Shown: positions 55,698-63,980 of the stretch, piece after piece
Position numbering within the stretch: position 1 is the first letter of the stretch
Layout: every line of letters starts with the position of its first letter
Assembly (NCBI GenBank): GCA_018382125.1
Contig: JAGZQO010000001.1
Span: forward strand, 149,044 to 213,043
From: Collinsella sp.
GTDB lineage: Bacteria > Actinomycetota > Coriobacteriia > Coriobacteriales > Coriobacteriaceae
Reading direction: 5' to 3'
DNA length: 64,000 nt
Translations under genes and position numbers: made by a program
The notes under the pieces: model-generated
Told to the model about the DNA's origin: nothing
Database searches by the model: none
Seen by the model: only the letters and a program-made list of their open reading frames with translations

Positions 55698-55733
55698 AAG
55701 GGCCCCGAGCAACTACGCTCGGGGCCCTTTTTG
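55698..55733 (+). terminator. Terminator of the helicase gene
   Basis: AAGGGCCCCGAGC pairs over 13 bp with GCTCGGGGCCCTT, followed by TTT. Confidence 0.95.
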
Positions 55734-55839
55734 TTTGCCGTATCCGATCGCTAGTTCAAATGTGATTTCCTCGGGAATGCATCTAGAGGATGCCGTGGGC
55801 CTGTTTCCTACCATGCGGCAATGGGTCCCATGGGGTGCG

Positions 55840-56076
55840 CCGTGCATTTTTTGGAGTATTCTGCAGTTCGAGTTGTCTGCATATGATTTGACGTCGCCAA
55901 CGGTGGCTTTCGGATATCCCTAGCGAGCGTTCTGAGTCAGATTTCGTCGTTTTCCGGAGCAGGGGCGCGTCATTCTCGCCATGTCGGAACCCAAAATGAC
56001 GCAGCGCCCTAAAGGTTTGCCCGCTCGGGGTATTGCTGGCGCGGTCACGTTGCAGAATACTCCGTTTTTTGCACGG
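55840..56076. repeat. Non-coding segment bounded by ~26-bp inverted repeats
   Basis: The left end CCGTGCA...GGAGTATTCTGCA (55840-55865) is matched in reverse complement by TGCAGAATACTCC...TGCACGG (56051-56076). The segment of 237 bp has no gene but an inner hairpin CGTCATT...AATGACG (about 55967-56003). It looks like a MITE-like or structured element. The whole gap 55734-56285 has no coding sign. Confidence 0.6.
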
Positions 56077-56115
56077 GCCAGGATGGGGTACCTCGGGAGA
56101 ACACGGCGGTATCCC

Positions 56116-56148
56116 GTAAATATATACAATCTGTACCGTAATTTATAC
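56116..56148 (+). promoter_or_regulatory. AT-rich direct repeats before the ferredoxin gene
   Basis: GTAAATATATAC (56116-56127) and GTAATTTATAC (56138-56148) are spaced 22 bp, two helical turns. A possible -10 TATACT lies further on (56224-56229). They are a candidate tandem operator in an otherwise GC-rich region. Confidence 0.35.
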
Positions 56149-56285
56149 AAAACGAAGAGGCAGACAGCGTAGGGTGGGTGCATTGGGGTGCTTGGTGCAC
56201 CAAAACGGGGATCCCATGCGCCGTATACTCTGGCTGGATGTGAAAGCGGCTTGACGCGTTGCCAGGCGTAGGGGAGGGTGCCTCG

Positions 56286-57008
56286 ATGAGCGTATTCGAA
56301 ATTGTGTTTAGTCCGACGGGTGGAACGCGGAAGGTGTCTGGCCTTGTGGCCGGGGCACTGGGCAAGAATACCGTTACCGTCGATCTGGCCGATAGCGGGC
56401 TAGATTTCAGCGCTGTCTCGATGACTGAGGACGACGTGGCCGTAATCTCTGTGCCGGCGTATGCCGGTAGAATCCCGGCTGTGGTGGCTGACCGGTTGGG
56501 CATGGTGCGCGGCAACGGGGCTCGGGCTGTTTTGGTTTGCGTATACGGAAACCGCGCGTTTGAGGACACGCTCGTAGAGCTGGAGGACGTTGCGAAGCGC
56601 GCCGTATTTAGGGTTGTTGCAGCGGTTTCTGCTATTGCTGAGCATTCCGTTGCTCGTCAGTTTGCTGCTGGGCGACCGGATGCGCAGGATGCGGCGCAGC
56701 TCGCAGAGTTTGCGCAGCAAATTCAGCAAAAGCTGTTGGCTGAGGATGCGTCCGGGCCCTCTATCCCCGGCAATCGTCCTTATAAACAAGCCGGAGGTCA
56801 CCGCATGGCACCCGAGGCAACAGAGGATTGTGTCTCCTGCGGTGCATGCGCCGCGGCGTGCCCCGTTTGCGCTATCGACAAGAGTGACCCCAAACGAGCA
56901 GCTGGCGAGGCGTGCATCTCCTGCATGCGCTGCATCGCCGTATGTCCGCGAGGTGCTCGCAAGCTTGATTCCAACAAACTATCCGCTGTTTCCCAGATGC
57001 TGAGCTAG
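56286..57008 (+). CDS. Flavodoxin-like domain plus two [4Fe-4S] ferredoxin domain
   Basis: 240 residues. The N-terminal ~150 residues form a flavodoxin-like domain (FSPTGGTRKV for FMN phosphate contact; SVPAYAGRIPAVV). The C-terminal part has two [4Fe-4S] sites (DCVSCGACAAACPVCAID and CISCMRCIAVCPRGAR). This EFR1-type layout is common in anaerobes as an electron carrier or regulator-linked redox protein. The partner is unknown. It stands alone in front of the hydrogenase operon, which is an obvious redox context. ATG 56286 follows GGGGAGGG. Confidence 0.85.
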   Translation: MSVFEIVFSPTGGTRKVSGLVAGALGKNTVTVDLADSGLDFSAVSMTEDDVAVISVPAYAGRIPAVVADRLGMVRGNGARAVLVCVYGNRAFEDTLVELEDVAKRAVFRVVAAVSAIAEHSVARQFAAGRPDAQDAAQLAEFAQQIQQKLLAEDASGPSIPGNRPYKQAGGHRMAPEATEDCVSCGACAAACPVCAIDKSDPKRAAGEACISCMRCIAVCPRGARKLDSNKLSAVSQMLS

Positions 57009-57380
57009 GTTTGCGTCGCGCGGAAGGAATGCGAGCTCTTCATCTAGCGCAAGTGAGATTGGTGCAAACAAACCTGGCCCTTTTGCACCAAAAACGATCC
57101 TCCGTTCCCAAGGGATCATGTGATCCGAAGGAGACGGAGGAAAACGGATCAAAAAGGAAAAATAGTAAGGCGCTCTTTTTCACATTGAATATTGCAATTT
57201 GGTAACGCGTTTTATCAAATATGGCATTTATCTGCGGTAATGTTCTATTTCACCGCTGAGGGTGACATTTTATACCGCCTGCCGAACCGTATGGAGACCT
57301 CACAACTTTTTAGGTCAGTGTTGTGCGTGTAGCAATTTCGCCCGGCCTCGCCTCCGGGCTGCCATGTGAGAGGGGATCTT
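57009..57380. other. Gene-free region upstream of the hydrogenase operon
   Basis: About 370 bp. A repeat unit (57062-57093) reads GGTGCAAACAAACCTGGCCC and then TTTTGCACC, related to 46219. A nested hairpin CCTCCGT...ACGGAGG with inner GGATCA/TGATCC lies at 57104-57149. An AT-rich stretch follows. TCACC-GCTGAG-GGTGA (57250-57265) lies directly before a TATACC -10 candidate (57271-57276). That inverted repeat is a plausible redox-regulator site, for example of Rex or a CRP/FNR relative, but does not match their consensus. Confidence 0.45.
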
Positions 57381-59213
57381 ATGGCTCGACTGCACGTAAT
57401 GGAACGCAGCCACGCTCAGGCCGTCATGGACGACCTGCACGATGCGCTCGGACGTCGTCTGGCGGTGAGTTCGCTCGCCCCGTGTCCCGTTGAGTTTACG
57501 GCAGCGCTCGTCAACCTGTGCTCCACCCAGAGCTGCGGCAAGTGCACGCCCTGCCGCGTGGGCCTGAGCGCGCTGAGCGATCTGCTCGCCGATGTGCTCG
57601 AGGGCCGCGCCGACGAGTCCACGCTCAATCTGATCGAGCGCACCGCCCGCACCATCTATCTTTCGAGCGATTGCGCCATCGGTTACGAGGCCGGCGCCAT
57701 GGCGCTTACGGCTATCCGCGGTTTCCGTGACGATTTTGAGCACCACATCCGCGAGCACTCCTGTGGCTTTGACCGCGAGGCCCGCGTCCCGTGCGTCTCG
57801 GGCTGTCCGGCGCATGTCGACATTCCCGGTTACATTTCGCTCGTCGAGGCCGGCCGCTATGCCGATGCCGTCAAGGTCATCCGCAAGAATAACCCGCTGC
57901 CGCTCGTTTGCGGCCTGGTGTGCGAGCATCCCTGCGAGATGCATTGCCGCCGTGGCATGGTCGACGACCCCATGAACATCCTCGCCCTCAAGCGTTTTGC
58001 CGTTGAGCACAGTGACCTCAACGACCACAAGCCGCATGTAGTGGACAACACCGGTAGGCGCGTCTCCGTGATCGGCGGCGGCCCGGCCGGCCTTTCCTGC
58101 GCCTACTACCTAGCCGTGATGGGCCATAAGGCGACCATCTTTGAGCAGCGTCACCACTTGGGCGGCATGCTGCGCTACGGCATCCCCAGCTATCGTCTGC
58201 CGCGCGAGCGTCTTCAGGCCGAGATCGACTGGATCTTGAGCGCCGGTATCGACGTTGAGCTCGACCACTCCGTCAACGGCGAGGAGCTCGCCCGTCTTCG
58301 CGACGAATTCGATGCCGTCTACCTGGCCATCGGTGCCCACAGCGATAAGAAGCTCGGTCTTCCGGGCGAAGAGGCACCCGGCGTGGAGTCGGCCGTCAAG
58401 ATACTGCGTGCCATCGGCGACGACGAGCTGCCCGACCTGAGCGGCCAGCGCGTGTGCGTCATCGGCGGCGGCAACGTGGCCATGGACGTGGCTCGCTCTG
58501 CTGTGCGCTGCGGTGCCGAAAAGGTGAGCATCGTCTACCGCCGCCGCATCTGCGACATGACGGCCCAGGATGCCGAGATTGCCGGCGCCCAGGCCGAGGG
58601 CTGCGAGGTACTGGAGCTGACAGCCCCGCTCGCCATCGAGACGGGCGAGGACGGTCGCGTGAGCGGCTTGCGCGTGCAGCCGCAGATTATCGGCGAGCCC
58701 CGCCGCGGTCGTCCGGCTCCGCGTGCCGCCGCTACGCCCGAGCGCGTCATCCCCTGCGAGCGCGTATTCGTCGCCATTGGTCAGGACATCGATTCCAAGC
58801 CGTTTGAGGAGATGGGCATTGCCTGCAAGTGGGGCTGCGTCGTCACCGATTCGGATGGCGCCGTGCCCAACTTTAATGGCCTCTTTAGCGGCGGTGACTG
58901 CCAGACCGGTCCCGCCACCGTCATCCGGGCCATCAACGCCGGCCGCGTTGCTTCGGCAAATATCGACCGCTACCTGGGCTTTGACCACAAGATCAAGCTC
59001 GACGTTGAGCTGCCGACCGTGCAGTTTAAGGGCAAGCACGAGTGTGGCCGCTGCGAGCTGGGCGAGCGCGAGGCCGGCGAGCGCATCCACGATTGGAATC
59101 TGGTCGAGCAGGGCCTTACCGAGGAGGAGGCACGCCAGGAGGCAAGCCGCTGCCTGCGTTGCGACCACTTTGGCTTTGGCGCGTTCCGCGGAGGGAGGAA
59201 CCTGGAATGGTAG
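57381..59213 (+). CDS. NuoF-like/GltD-like flavoprotein of the hydrogenase
   Basis: 610 residues in two parts. Residues ~40-130 match the C-terminal [4Fe-4S] segment of NuoF (QSCGKCTPCRVGL). Residues ~135-600 are a GltD-like FAD/NAD(P)H oxidoreductase: CVSGCPAHVDIPGYI, the FAD site VSVIGGGPAGLSCAYYLA, VCVIGGGNVAMDVARSA, and the FAD closing SGGDCQTGPATVIRAI. The FMN domain of NuoF is missing. This is the partner described for GltD-linked group A2 [FeFe] hydrogenases and probably links H2 to NAD(P)H. It overlaps the hydrogenase start by 7 bp. The start ATG at 57381 follows GAGGGG. Confidence 0.85.
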   Translation: MARLHVMERSHAQAVMDDLHDALGRRLAVSSLAPCPVEFTAALVNLCSTQSCGKCTPCRVGLSALSDLLADVLEGRADESTLNLIERTARTIYLSSDCAIGYEAGAMALTAIRGFRDDFEHHIREHSCGFDREARVPCVSGCPAHVDIPGYISLVEAGRYADAVKVIRKNNPLPLVCGLVCEHPCEMHCRRGMVDDPMNILALKRFAVEHSDLNDHKPHVVDNTGRRVSVIGGGPAGLSCAYYLAVMGHKATIFEQRHHLGGMLRYGIPSYRLPRERLQAEIDWILSAGIDVELDHSVNGEELARLRDEFDAVYLAIGAHSDKKLGLPGEEAPGVESAVKILRAIGDDELPDLSGQRVCVIGGGNVAMDVARSAVRCGAEKVSIVYRRRICDMTAQDAEIAGAQAEGCEVLELTAPLAIETGEDGRVSGLRVQPQIIGEPRRGRPAPRAAATPERVIPCERVFVAIGQDIDSKPFEEMGIACKWGCVVTDSDGAVPNFNGLFSGGDCQTGPATVIRAINAGRVASANIDRYLGFDHKIKLDVELPTVQFKGKHECGRCELGEREAGERIHDWNLVEQGLTEEEARQEASRCLRCDHFGFGAFRGGRNLEW

Positions 59214-61018
59214 AGCTCAACAACCCCACTGTCAGCGACAACGCCGAAAGCGGAGCACTCAACATGGTCAAGCTCACTATCGATAATTGCGAGGTCGCGG
59301 TTCCCGAGCACACCACGATCCTGGATGCGGCCAAGTCCGTCGGCATTCAGATTCCCACCCTGTGCTACCTGCGCGATCTAAACGAGATCGGCGGCTGCCG
59401 CGTGTGCGTGGTCGAGGTTGAGGGCTGCGACCAGCTGGTTGCCGCCTGCAACAACTACGTGCTCGACGGCATGGTGGTCCACACCAACAGCCCCAAGGCC
59501 CGCGAGGCCCGTCGCACCAACGTGCAGCTGCTGCTGTCCCAGCACGATTCGCAGTGCACGAGCTGCGTGCGCAGCGGCAACTGTAACCTGCAGACCATCG
59601 CCAACGACCTGGGTATCTTCTATCTGCCGTATCAAAGGCATTTGACGGGCGAGGGCTGGGATTTCGATTTTTCCATCATCCGCGAAAACGACAAGTGCAT
59701 TAAATGCATGCGCTGCATCAAGGTGTGCGAGAGCGTGCAGGGCCTAGGGATTTGGGATCTGACTAACCGCGCCACGCATACCGCCGTGGGTACCCGCGGG
59801 CGCGCGCCGATTGGCAAGACCGATTGCGTCGCGTGCGGCCAGTGCATCACGCATTGCCCGACGGGCGCGCTGCGCGAGCGCGACGACACCGAGACCGTGT
59901 TTGACGCGCTCGCTAATCCCGACAAGATCGTGCTGGTGCAAATCGCGCCTGCCGTGCGCAGCGCCTGGGGCGAGGAGCTCGGCATTTCGCGCGGGGAAGC
60001 CACCGTCGAGCGTCTGGCTTGTGCGCTGCGTCGTGTTGGCTTTGAGTACGTGTTCGACACCGATTTCTCGGCCGACCTCACCATCATGGAGGAGGGCTCC
60101 GAGCTGCTCGAGCGCTTGGGCGCCGCCGCCAAGGGCGAGGGTGACAGCCGCGGCTGGCCCATGTTTACGAGCTGCTGCCCGGGCTGGGTGCGCTTTGTGA
60201 AGGCGCGTTATCCGGAGTTTGTCGACAGCCTGTCCACGTCCAAGTCGCCGCAGCAGATGTTCGGCGCCATCGCCAAGACATACTACGCCAAGGTGCTGGG
60301 CGTGGAGCCTGAGCGCCTGTTCGTGGTGTCCGTTATGCCGTGCACGGCCAAAAAGGCAGAGTGTGCACTGCCGAGCATGTTGGGCGAGGGCGGTGCGCCC
60401 GACGTGGACGTTGCGCTGACGGTGCGCGAGATGGTGCGCATGATCCGCGCGAGCCACGTGAGCGTGGACACGTTGGTCGAGGAGCCGCTCGATACGCCGC
60501 TGGGCTTTGGCACGGGCGCGGGCGTGATCTTTGGCGCCACGGGCGGCGTGATGGAGGCCGCCGTGCGCTCGGCCTACTACCTGGTGACGGGCAAGAACCC
60601 GGATGCCGATTTCTTTACCGACGTGCGCGGACTCGACAGCTGGAAGGAAGCCGTCGCCGATATCGATGGCACCAAGGTGCGCGTCGCCGTGGCACACGGG
60701 CTGGGCAACGCCGCCCGCCTACTCGACGCGATTCGCGACGGCCGTGTGGGCTATGACTTCGTCGAGGTTATGGCATGCCCGGGCGGCTGCGTCGGTGGCG
60801 GCGGTCAGCCCATCCACGACGGCTGCGAGCTGGCAGCCGAGCGCGGCCAGGTGCTCTGGGGTCTCGATGCGAACGCCGAGATTCGCTTCTCGCACGAGAA
60901 TCCCGATGTCCAGGCGTGCTATCGCGAGTTCTTGGGCGAGCCGCTCTCGCCGCTGGCCGAGGAGCTGCTGCATACCGACCATCACGCATGGACGATGCCT
61001 AACGAGGGGACGTGCTAG
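59207..61018 (+). CDS. [FeFe] hydrogenase, GltD-linked type
   Basis: 603 residues. The N-terminal [2Fe-2S] domain (TLCYLRDLNEIGGCRVC) is followed by a His-Cys3 [4Fe-4S] (HDSQCTSCVRSGNC), two [4Fe-4S] sites (CIKCMRCIKVC; CVACGQCITHC), and the H-cluster domain with all three signatures: TSCCPGW, MPCTAKKAE and MACPGGCVGGGGQP. All cysteine ligands of the H-cluster are present, so it should be active once matured by HydEFG (not in this window). The physiological direction is unknown; H2 production or H2 use coupled to NAD(P)H is likely. It overlaps the flavoprotein gene by 7 bp and is followed 2 bp later by an ABC lipoprotein gene. Confidence 0.95.
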   Translation: MVELNNPTVSDNAESGALNMVKLTIDNCEVAVPEHTTILDAAKSVGIQIPTLCYLRDLNEIGGCRVCVVEVEGCDQLVAACNNYVLDGMVVHTNSPKAREARRTNVQLLLSQHDSQCTSCVRSGNCNLQTIANDLGIFYLPYQRHLTGEGWDFDFSIIRENDKCIKCMRCIKVCESVQGLGIWDLTNRATHTAVGTRGRAPIGKTDCVACGQCITHCPTGALRERDDTETVFDALANPDKIVLVQIAPAVRSAWGEELGISRGEATVERLACALRRVGFEYVFDTDFSADLTIMEEGSELLERLGAAAKGEGDSRGWPMFTSCCPGWVRFVKARYPEFVDSLSTSKSPQQMFGAIAKTYYAKVLGVEPERLFVVSVMPCTAKKAECALPSMLGEGGAPDVDVALTVREMVRMIRASHVSVDTLVEEPLDTPLGFGTGAGVIFGATGGVMEAAVRSAYYLVTGKNPDADFFTDVRGLDSWKEAVADIDGTKVRVAVAHGLGNAARLLDAIRDGRVGYDFVEVMACPGGCVGGGGQPIHDGCELAAERGQVLWGLDANAEIRFSHENPDVQACYREFLGEPLSPLAEELLHTDHHAWTMPNEGTC

Positions 61019-61020
61019 CG

Positions 61021-62076
61021 ATGCGCGCGTTTGATTTTGAAATGTCGCGCCGGGGGTTTGCCTCGGCGCTCGCCGCGGGCGCCCTGTCACTTGCGCTCGC
61101 GGGCTGTGGCGGCGGGGCTGCCGGTGCCGGGTCCGCCGCGGGCTCGGCTGCCACGGATGGCGCCGGTGCTGCTGCAGAGCCCGTCGAGGTGCACGTCGCC
61201 TCGCTCAAGGGTCCGACGTCGATCGGTCTGGTGCAGTTTATGGACCAGGCAGCCGATGGCGAGACAGACAATGAGTTCGACTTTGCGATCAACACTGCCG
61301 CCGACGAGATCGTGCCCAAGGTGATTCAGGGCGATGTCGACATTGCCTTGGTACCCGCCAACGTGGCGAGCGTTCTCTACAACAAGACCGAGGGTGCGGT
61401 ACAGGTCATTGATATCAATACGCTTGGCGTGCTGAGCGTGGTGACGGGCGACGCGGACGTGACTTCGTTTGGTGACCTGGCGGGTCGTACCGTCTACATG
61501 ACGGGCAAGGGCACCACACCGGAGTACGTCATGAACTATCTGCTGGAGCGCGCGGGCCTGACCGGTCAGGTGGCGCTTGAGTTTAAGAGCGAGCCCACCG
61601 AGGTGCTCTCGGCGCTGCTTGCCGATCCGTCTGCTGTGGGCGTGCTGCCCGAGCCCTTCAAGACCGCTGCCATTGCAAAGAGCGGAGGCAAGCTGTCGGC
61701 GCCGGTAAGCCTGACCGATGTGTGGGATGAGCTGGCGGGCGACACGGGCTCCCGTTTGCTGACGGGCGTAACCGTGGTGCGCCGTGCCTTTGCCGAGGAG
61801 CATCCCGAGGCCGTGGCGGAATTCTTGCGCTGCCATGCGGCGAGCGTTAAGGCCGTCAATGCGGCGCCGGCAGACTGGGCGCAGGCCGTGGTCGATGCTG
61901 GCATCGTGGACAACGCCAAGATTGCCGAGAGGGCGATTCCCGGGTGCATGCTTGTGTGCCAGACGGGCAAGGATATGAAGGCGGCACTTAGTGGGTATCT
62001 GCAGGTGCTGGCCGACGCGGACGCGAGCGCCGTGGGTGGTAAACTTCCGGCTGACGATTTCTACTACATGGAGTAG
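61021..62076 (+). CDS. Tat-type lipoprotein, ABC substrate-binding protein
   Basis: 351 residues. The N-terminus combines a twin-arginine motif (MSRRGFAS) with a lipobox (LALAGCGGG), so it is probably exported by Tat and lipid-anchored. A Gly/Ala-rich linker is followed by an SsuA/NMT1/TauA-like binding domain (ASLKGPTSIGLVQFMDQAAD; IALVPANVASVLYNK; GVLPEPFKTAAIA). Substrate unknown: sulfonates, thiamine precursors or similar are typical. It is cotranscribed with the hydrogenase (2-bp gap) and the fused permease-ATPase (3-bp gap). Confidence 0.88.
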   Translation: MRAFDFEMSRRGFASALAAGALSLALAGCGGGAAGAGSAAGSAATDGAGAAAEPVEVHVASLKGPTSIGLVQFMDQAADGETDNEFDFAINTAADEIVPKVIQGDVDIALVPANVASVLYNKTEGAVQVIDINTLGVLSVVTGDADVTSFGDLAGRTVYMTGKGTTPEYVMNYLLERAGLTGQVALEFKSEPTEVLSALLADPSAVGVLPEPFKTAAIAKSGGKLSAPVSLTDVWDELAGDTGSRLLTGVTVVRRAFAEEHPEAVAEFLRCHAASVKAVNAAPADWAQAVVDAGIVDNAKIAERAIPGCMLVCQTGKDMKAALSGYLQVLADADASAVGGKLPADDFYYME

Positions 62077-62079
62077 CCC

Positions 62080-63459
62080 GTGCGTGTGTTTGCTCGACAA
62101 ATGACAGAGCGTATGAAGGCGGTGGCGGCAGCAGGTGCCGTCGCCGCCTTTTGGCTTGCCGTGTGGGTCTTCGCGGCGGCGCTGGTGGCACAGCCGCTGA
62201 TTTTGCCGGGTCCGGGTGCTGTTGTGGTGGCGTTGCTGCGGCTGGTATGCGATGCCGGCACGTGGGCGATTCTGGCGGGCTCGGGTGCGCGGATTCTAGG
62301 CGGTTTGGCGCTTGCCGCGGTGTGCGGTGGTTTGCTGGCCGGAATTTCGTCGCGCTCGCAGGCGTTTGTCCGCTTGGTGGCTCTGGCGCTTTCGTTTGTT
62401 AAGGCGACGCCGGTTGCCTGCGTGGTGGTCCTGCTGCTCATTTGGCTGGGGTCGGCGCGCGTGAGCATTGCGGCGGTCTTTTTGATGGCGCTTCCGGGCG
62501 TGTATTTTTCGCTGGTCGAGGGTTTGACGCAAGCGGATAAGCCGCTGGAGCAGATGTTTCGTCTGCATGGCGTGCGGGGTTGGCGACTGTTTTGTGCCCA
62601 CACCTGGCGCGAAGTCCTGCCGTTTGTGCTTTCGTGCGCCCGCGCCGTGATTGGCATGAGCTGGAAGGCCGGCGTGGCGGCGGAGCTGATCGGCATGGCG
62701 ACGGGCACCGTGGGCGAGCGCATCTATCAGGCGAAGCTGCTCATCGAGACGGCTGACCTGCTGGCTTGGACCGTGTTGGTCGTGGCGGCATCGCGGGCAT
62801 GCGAGCGTGTGCTGGTGTGGTTGCTGCGGGCTTCGGGGCCCGCGGCGTGGCGTGCTGCCGTGTGGGCACATGGGCGTGGTACTCGCGGGCGTTCGGGCGA
62901 CCCTGCTGGCGCCGGCGCTGCGGCGGAGCTTGCGCTTGCCGTGGGCGATCGTGCGCCCTGGGCGCCGGCGCTCGACGGGCTGGTGCTCAACGTGCCTGCG
63001 GGTGGGCGTATCTGTGTGATGGGCACCTCGGGCGTGGGCAAGTCGACGCTGCTTGCGCTGGCGGCGGGGGAGTGCGCGCCGTGCTCCATGGTGTTTCAGG
63101 ATGTGCGCCTGGTAGAGGGCGCCTCGGCTTTGGATAACGTGCTGGTGTGCGCCGACGCGCGCGTGGACGCCTCGAGTGCCGCGGCCCTGTTGCGCCTGCT
63201 GGTGCCGGGGGTCGATGTGCATGCCCGCGTGGCCGAGCTTTCGGGTGGACAGCGCCGTCGTGTCGAGATTGCCCGAGCCCTGCTGTGTCCGGGCGGCGCA
63301 GTGATTCTGGACGAGCCCTTTACCGGCCTAGATACCGCTGCGCGCGACGCATGCGCCGAGATCGTGCTCGACTTGCTCGACGGCCGCATGCTGTTGCTTG
63401 CTACACACGATGCCGTCGACGCTCAGGCCCTCAATATCTCGGACACCATCACGCTGTAA
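62080..63459 (+). CDS. ABC importer: permease-ATPase fusion
   Basis: 459 residues. Residues 1-~260 are an SsuC/TauC-type permease with about six helices and an EAA-like loop (GVRGWRLFCAHTWREVLPF). Residues ~280-459 form a compact ATPase: Walker A GTSGVGKSTLL, a Q-loop FQDVRLV, signature LSGGQRRRVEIARAL, Walker B AVILDEPFTGLD, switch ATHD. Importers of this family usually have separate permease and ATPase genes, so the fusion is unusual. GTG start, GGAG upstream. Last gene of the hydrogenase operon. The binding protein is the lipoprotein encoded just before it. Confidence 0.85.
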   Translation: MRVFARQMTERMKAVAAAGAVAAFWLAVWVFAAALVAQPLILPGPGAVVVALLRLVCDAGTWAILAGSGARILGGLALAAVCGGLLAGISSRSQAFVRLVALALSFVKATPVACVVVLLLIWLGSARVSIAAVFLMALPGVYFSLVEGLTQADKPLEQMFRLHGVRGWRLFCAHTWREVLPFVLSCARAVIGMSWKAGVAAELIGMATGTVGERIYQAKLLIETADLLAWTVLVVAASRACERVLVWLLRASGPAAWRAAVWAHGRGTRGRSGDPAGAGAAAELALAVGDRAPWAPALDGLVLNVPAGGRICVMGTSGVGKSTLLALAAGECAPCSMVFQDVRLVEGASALDNVLVCADARVDASSAAALLRLLVPGVDVHARVAELSGGQRRRVEIARALLCPGGAVILDEPFTGLDTAARDACAEIVLDLLDGRMLLLATHDAVDAQALNISDTITL

Positions 63460-63532
63460 ATACTTACTCAGCAACAAAATGATCCGTTTTTTCTCCGTCC
63501 CCATGGGGTCGGGTATGGTATTCTATCTGCGG

Positions 63533-63561
63533 GGTAATACTTAGGAATACCAAGTAATACC
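63533..63561 (+). promoter_or_regulatory. Near-palindromic operator before the RelB-type gene
   Basis: GGTAATACTT...AAGTAATACC is a near-perfect inverted repeat (one mismatch) around AGGAATACC. It follows a possible -10 TATTCT (about 63519-63524). RelB-type antitoxins usually repress their own promoters, so this is a candidate site. Confidence 0.4.
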
Positions 63562-63674
63562 AACGCCGTAGAACAAACTCCAGATGCGGGCCAATCGGGT
63601 TGCCTTCACAGCCCGTCGCCCAGCCGCGTGGCCCGCATCCATTCGCACCACCGTCGTTTCAAAAAGGAAGCGCC

Positions 63675-63878
63675 ATGGCAGAACACATGACCCCGGTTGT
63701 CGCGAAGGTCTTGCCCGAGGAAAAGGCGGCCTTCGCGGCGGCAACCCAGCTCGTGGGCACCACGCCGTCCAACGCCATCCGCATGTTCATCGCCGCCTTC
63801 AATCGCTGCGGCACCTTTCCGTTCGACATCTCGCCGAGCGGGGCTTTTGGCGCTGCGCCCGATTCTCATCAACAATGA
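63675..63878 (+). CDS. RelB/DinJ-type antitoxin (orphan)
   Basis: 67 residues. A ribbon-helix-helix-like N-terminus (VVAKVLPEEKAAFAAATQLV) leads to the conserved DinJ/RelB core TTPSNAIRMFIAAFNRCGTFPFD. A toxin gene (YafQ/RelE-type) would normally follow within a few bases. The next ~120 bp to the window end contain only a repeat unit and a hairpin, so it is an orphan or the partner lies elsewhere. The ATG at 63675 follows AAAAAGGAAG. Confidence 0.8.
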   Translation: MAEHMTPVVAKVLPEEKAAFAAATQLVGTTPSNAIRMFIAAFNRCGTFPFDISPSGAFGAAPDSHQQ

Positions 63879-63888
63879 CTGTCCCAAA

Positions 63889-63980
63889 CTGCCGGCACTT
63901 GGGGACGTTCCTTTTAATATGAGCAGGACATTGTCAAGAGGCAAAATCGGGCCTGGCCCCAACGATATGGGGTCAGGCCC
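63889..63980. repeat. GGGGACGTTCC-type repeat and hairpin at the window end
   Basis: TGCCGGCACTTGGGGACGTT (63889-63908), then CCTTTT, matches 41540 and 4810. GGGCCTGGCCCC (63949-63960) pairs with GGGGTCAGGCCC (63969-63980), possibly a terminator. Confidence 0.55.

Noticed and set aside
55736..55923. Short plus-strand open frame after the helicase terminator
   Set aside because: No ribosome binding site, no recognisable sequence, and it overlaps the inverted-repeat segment.
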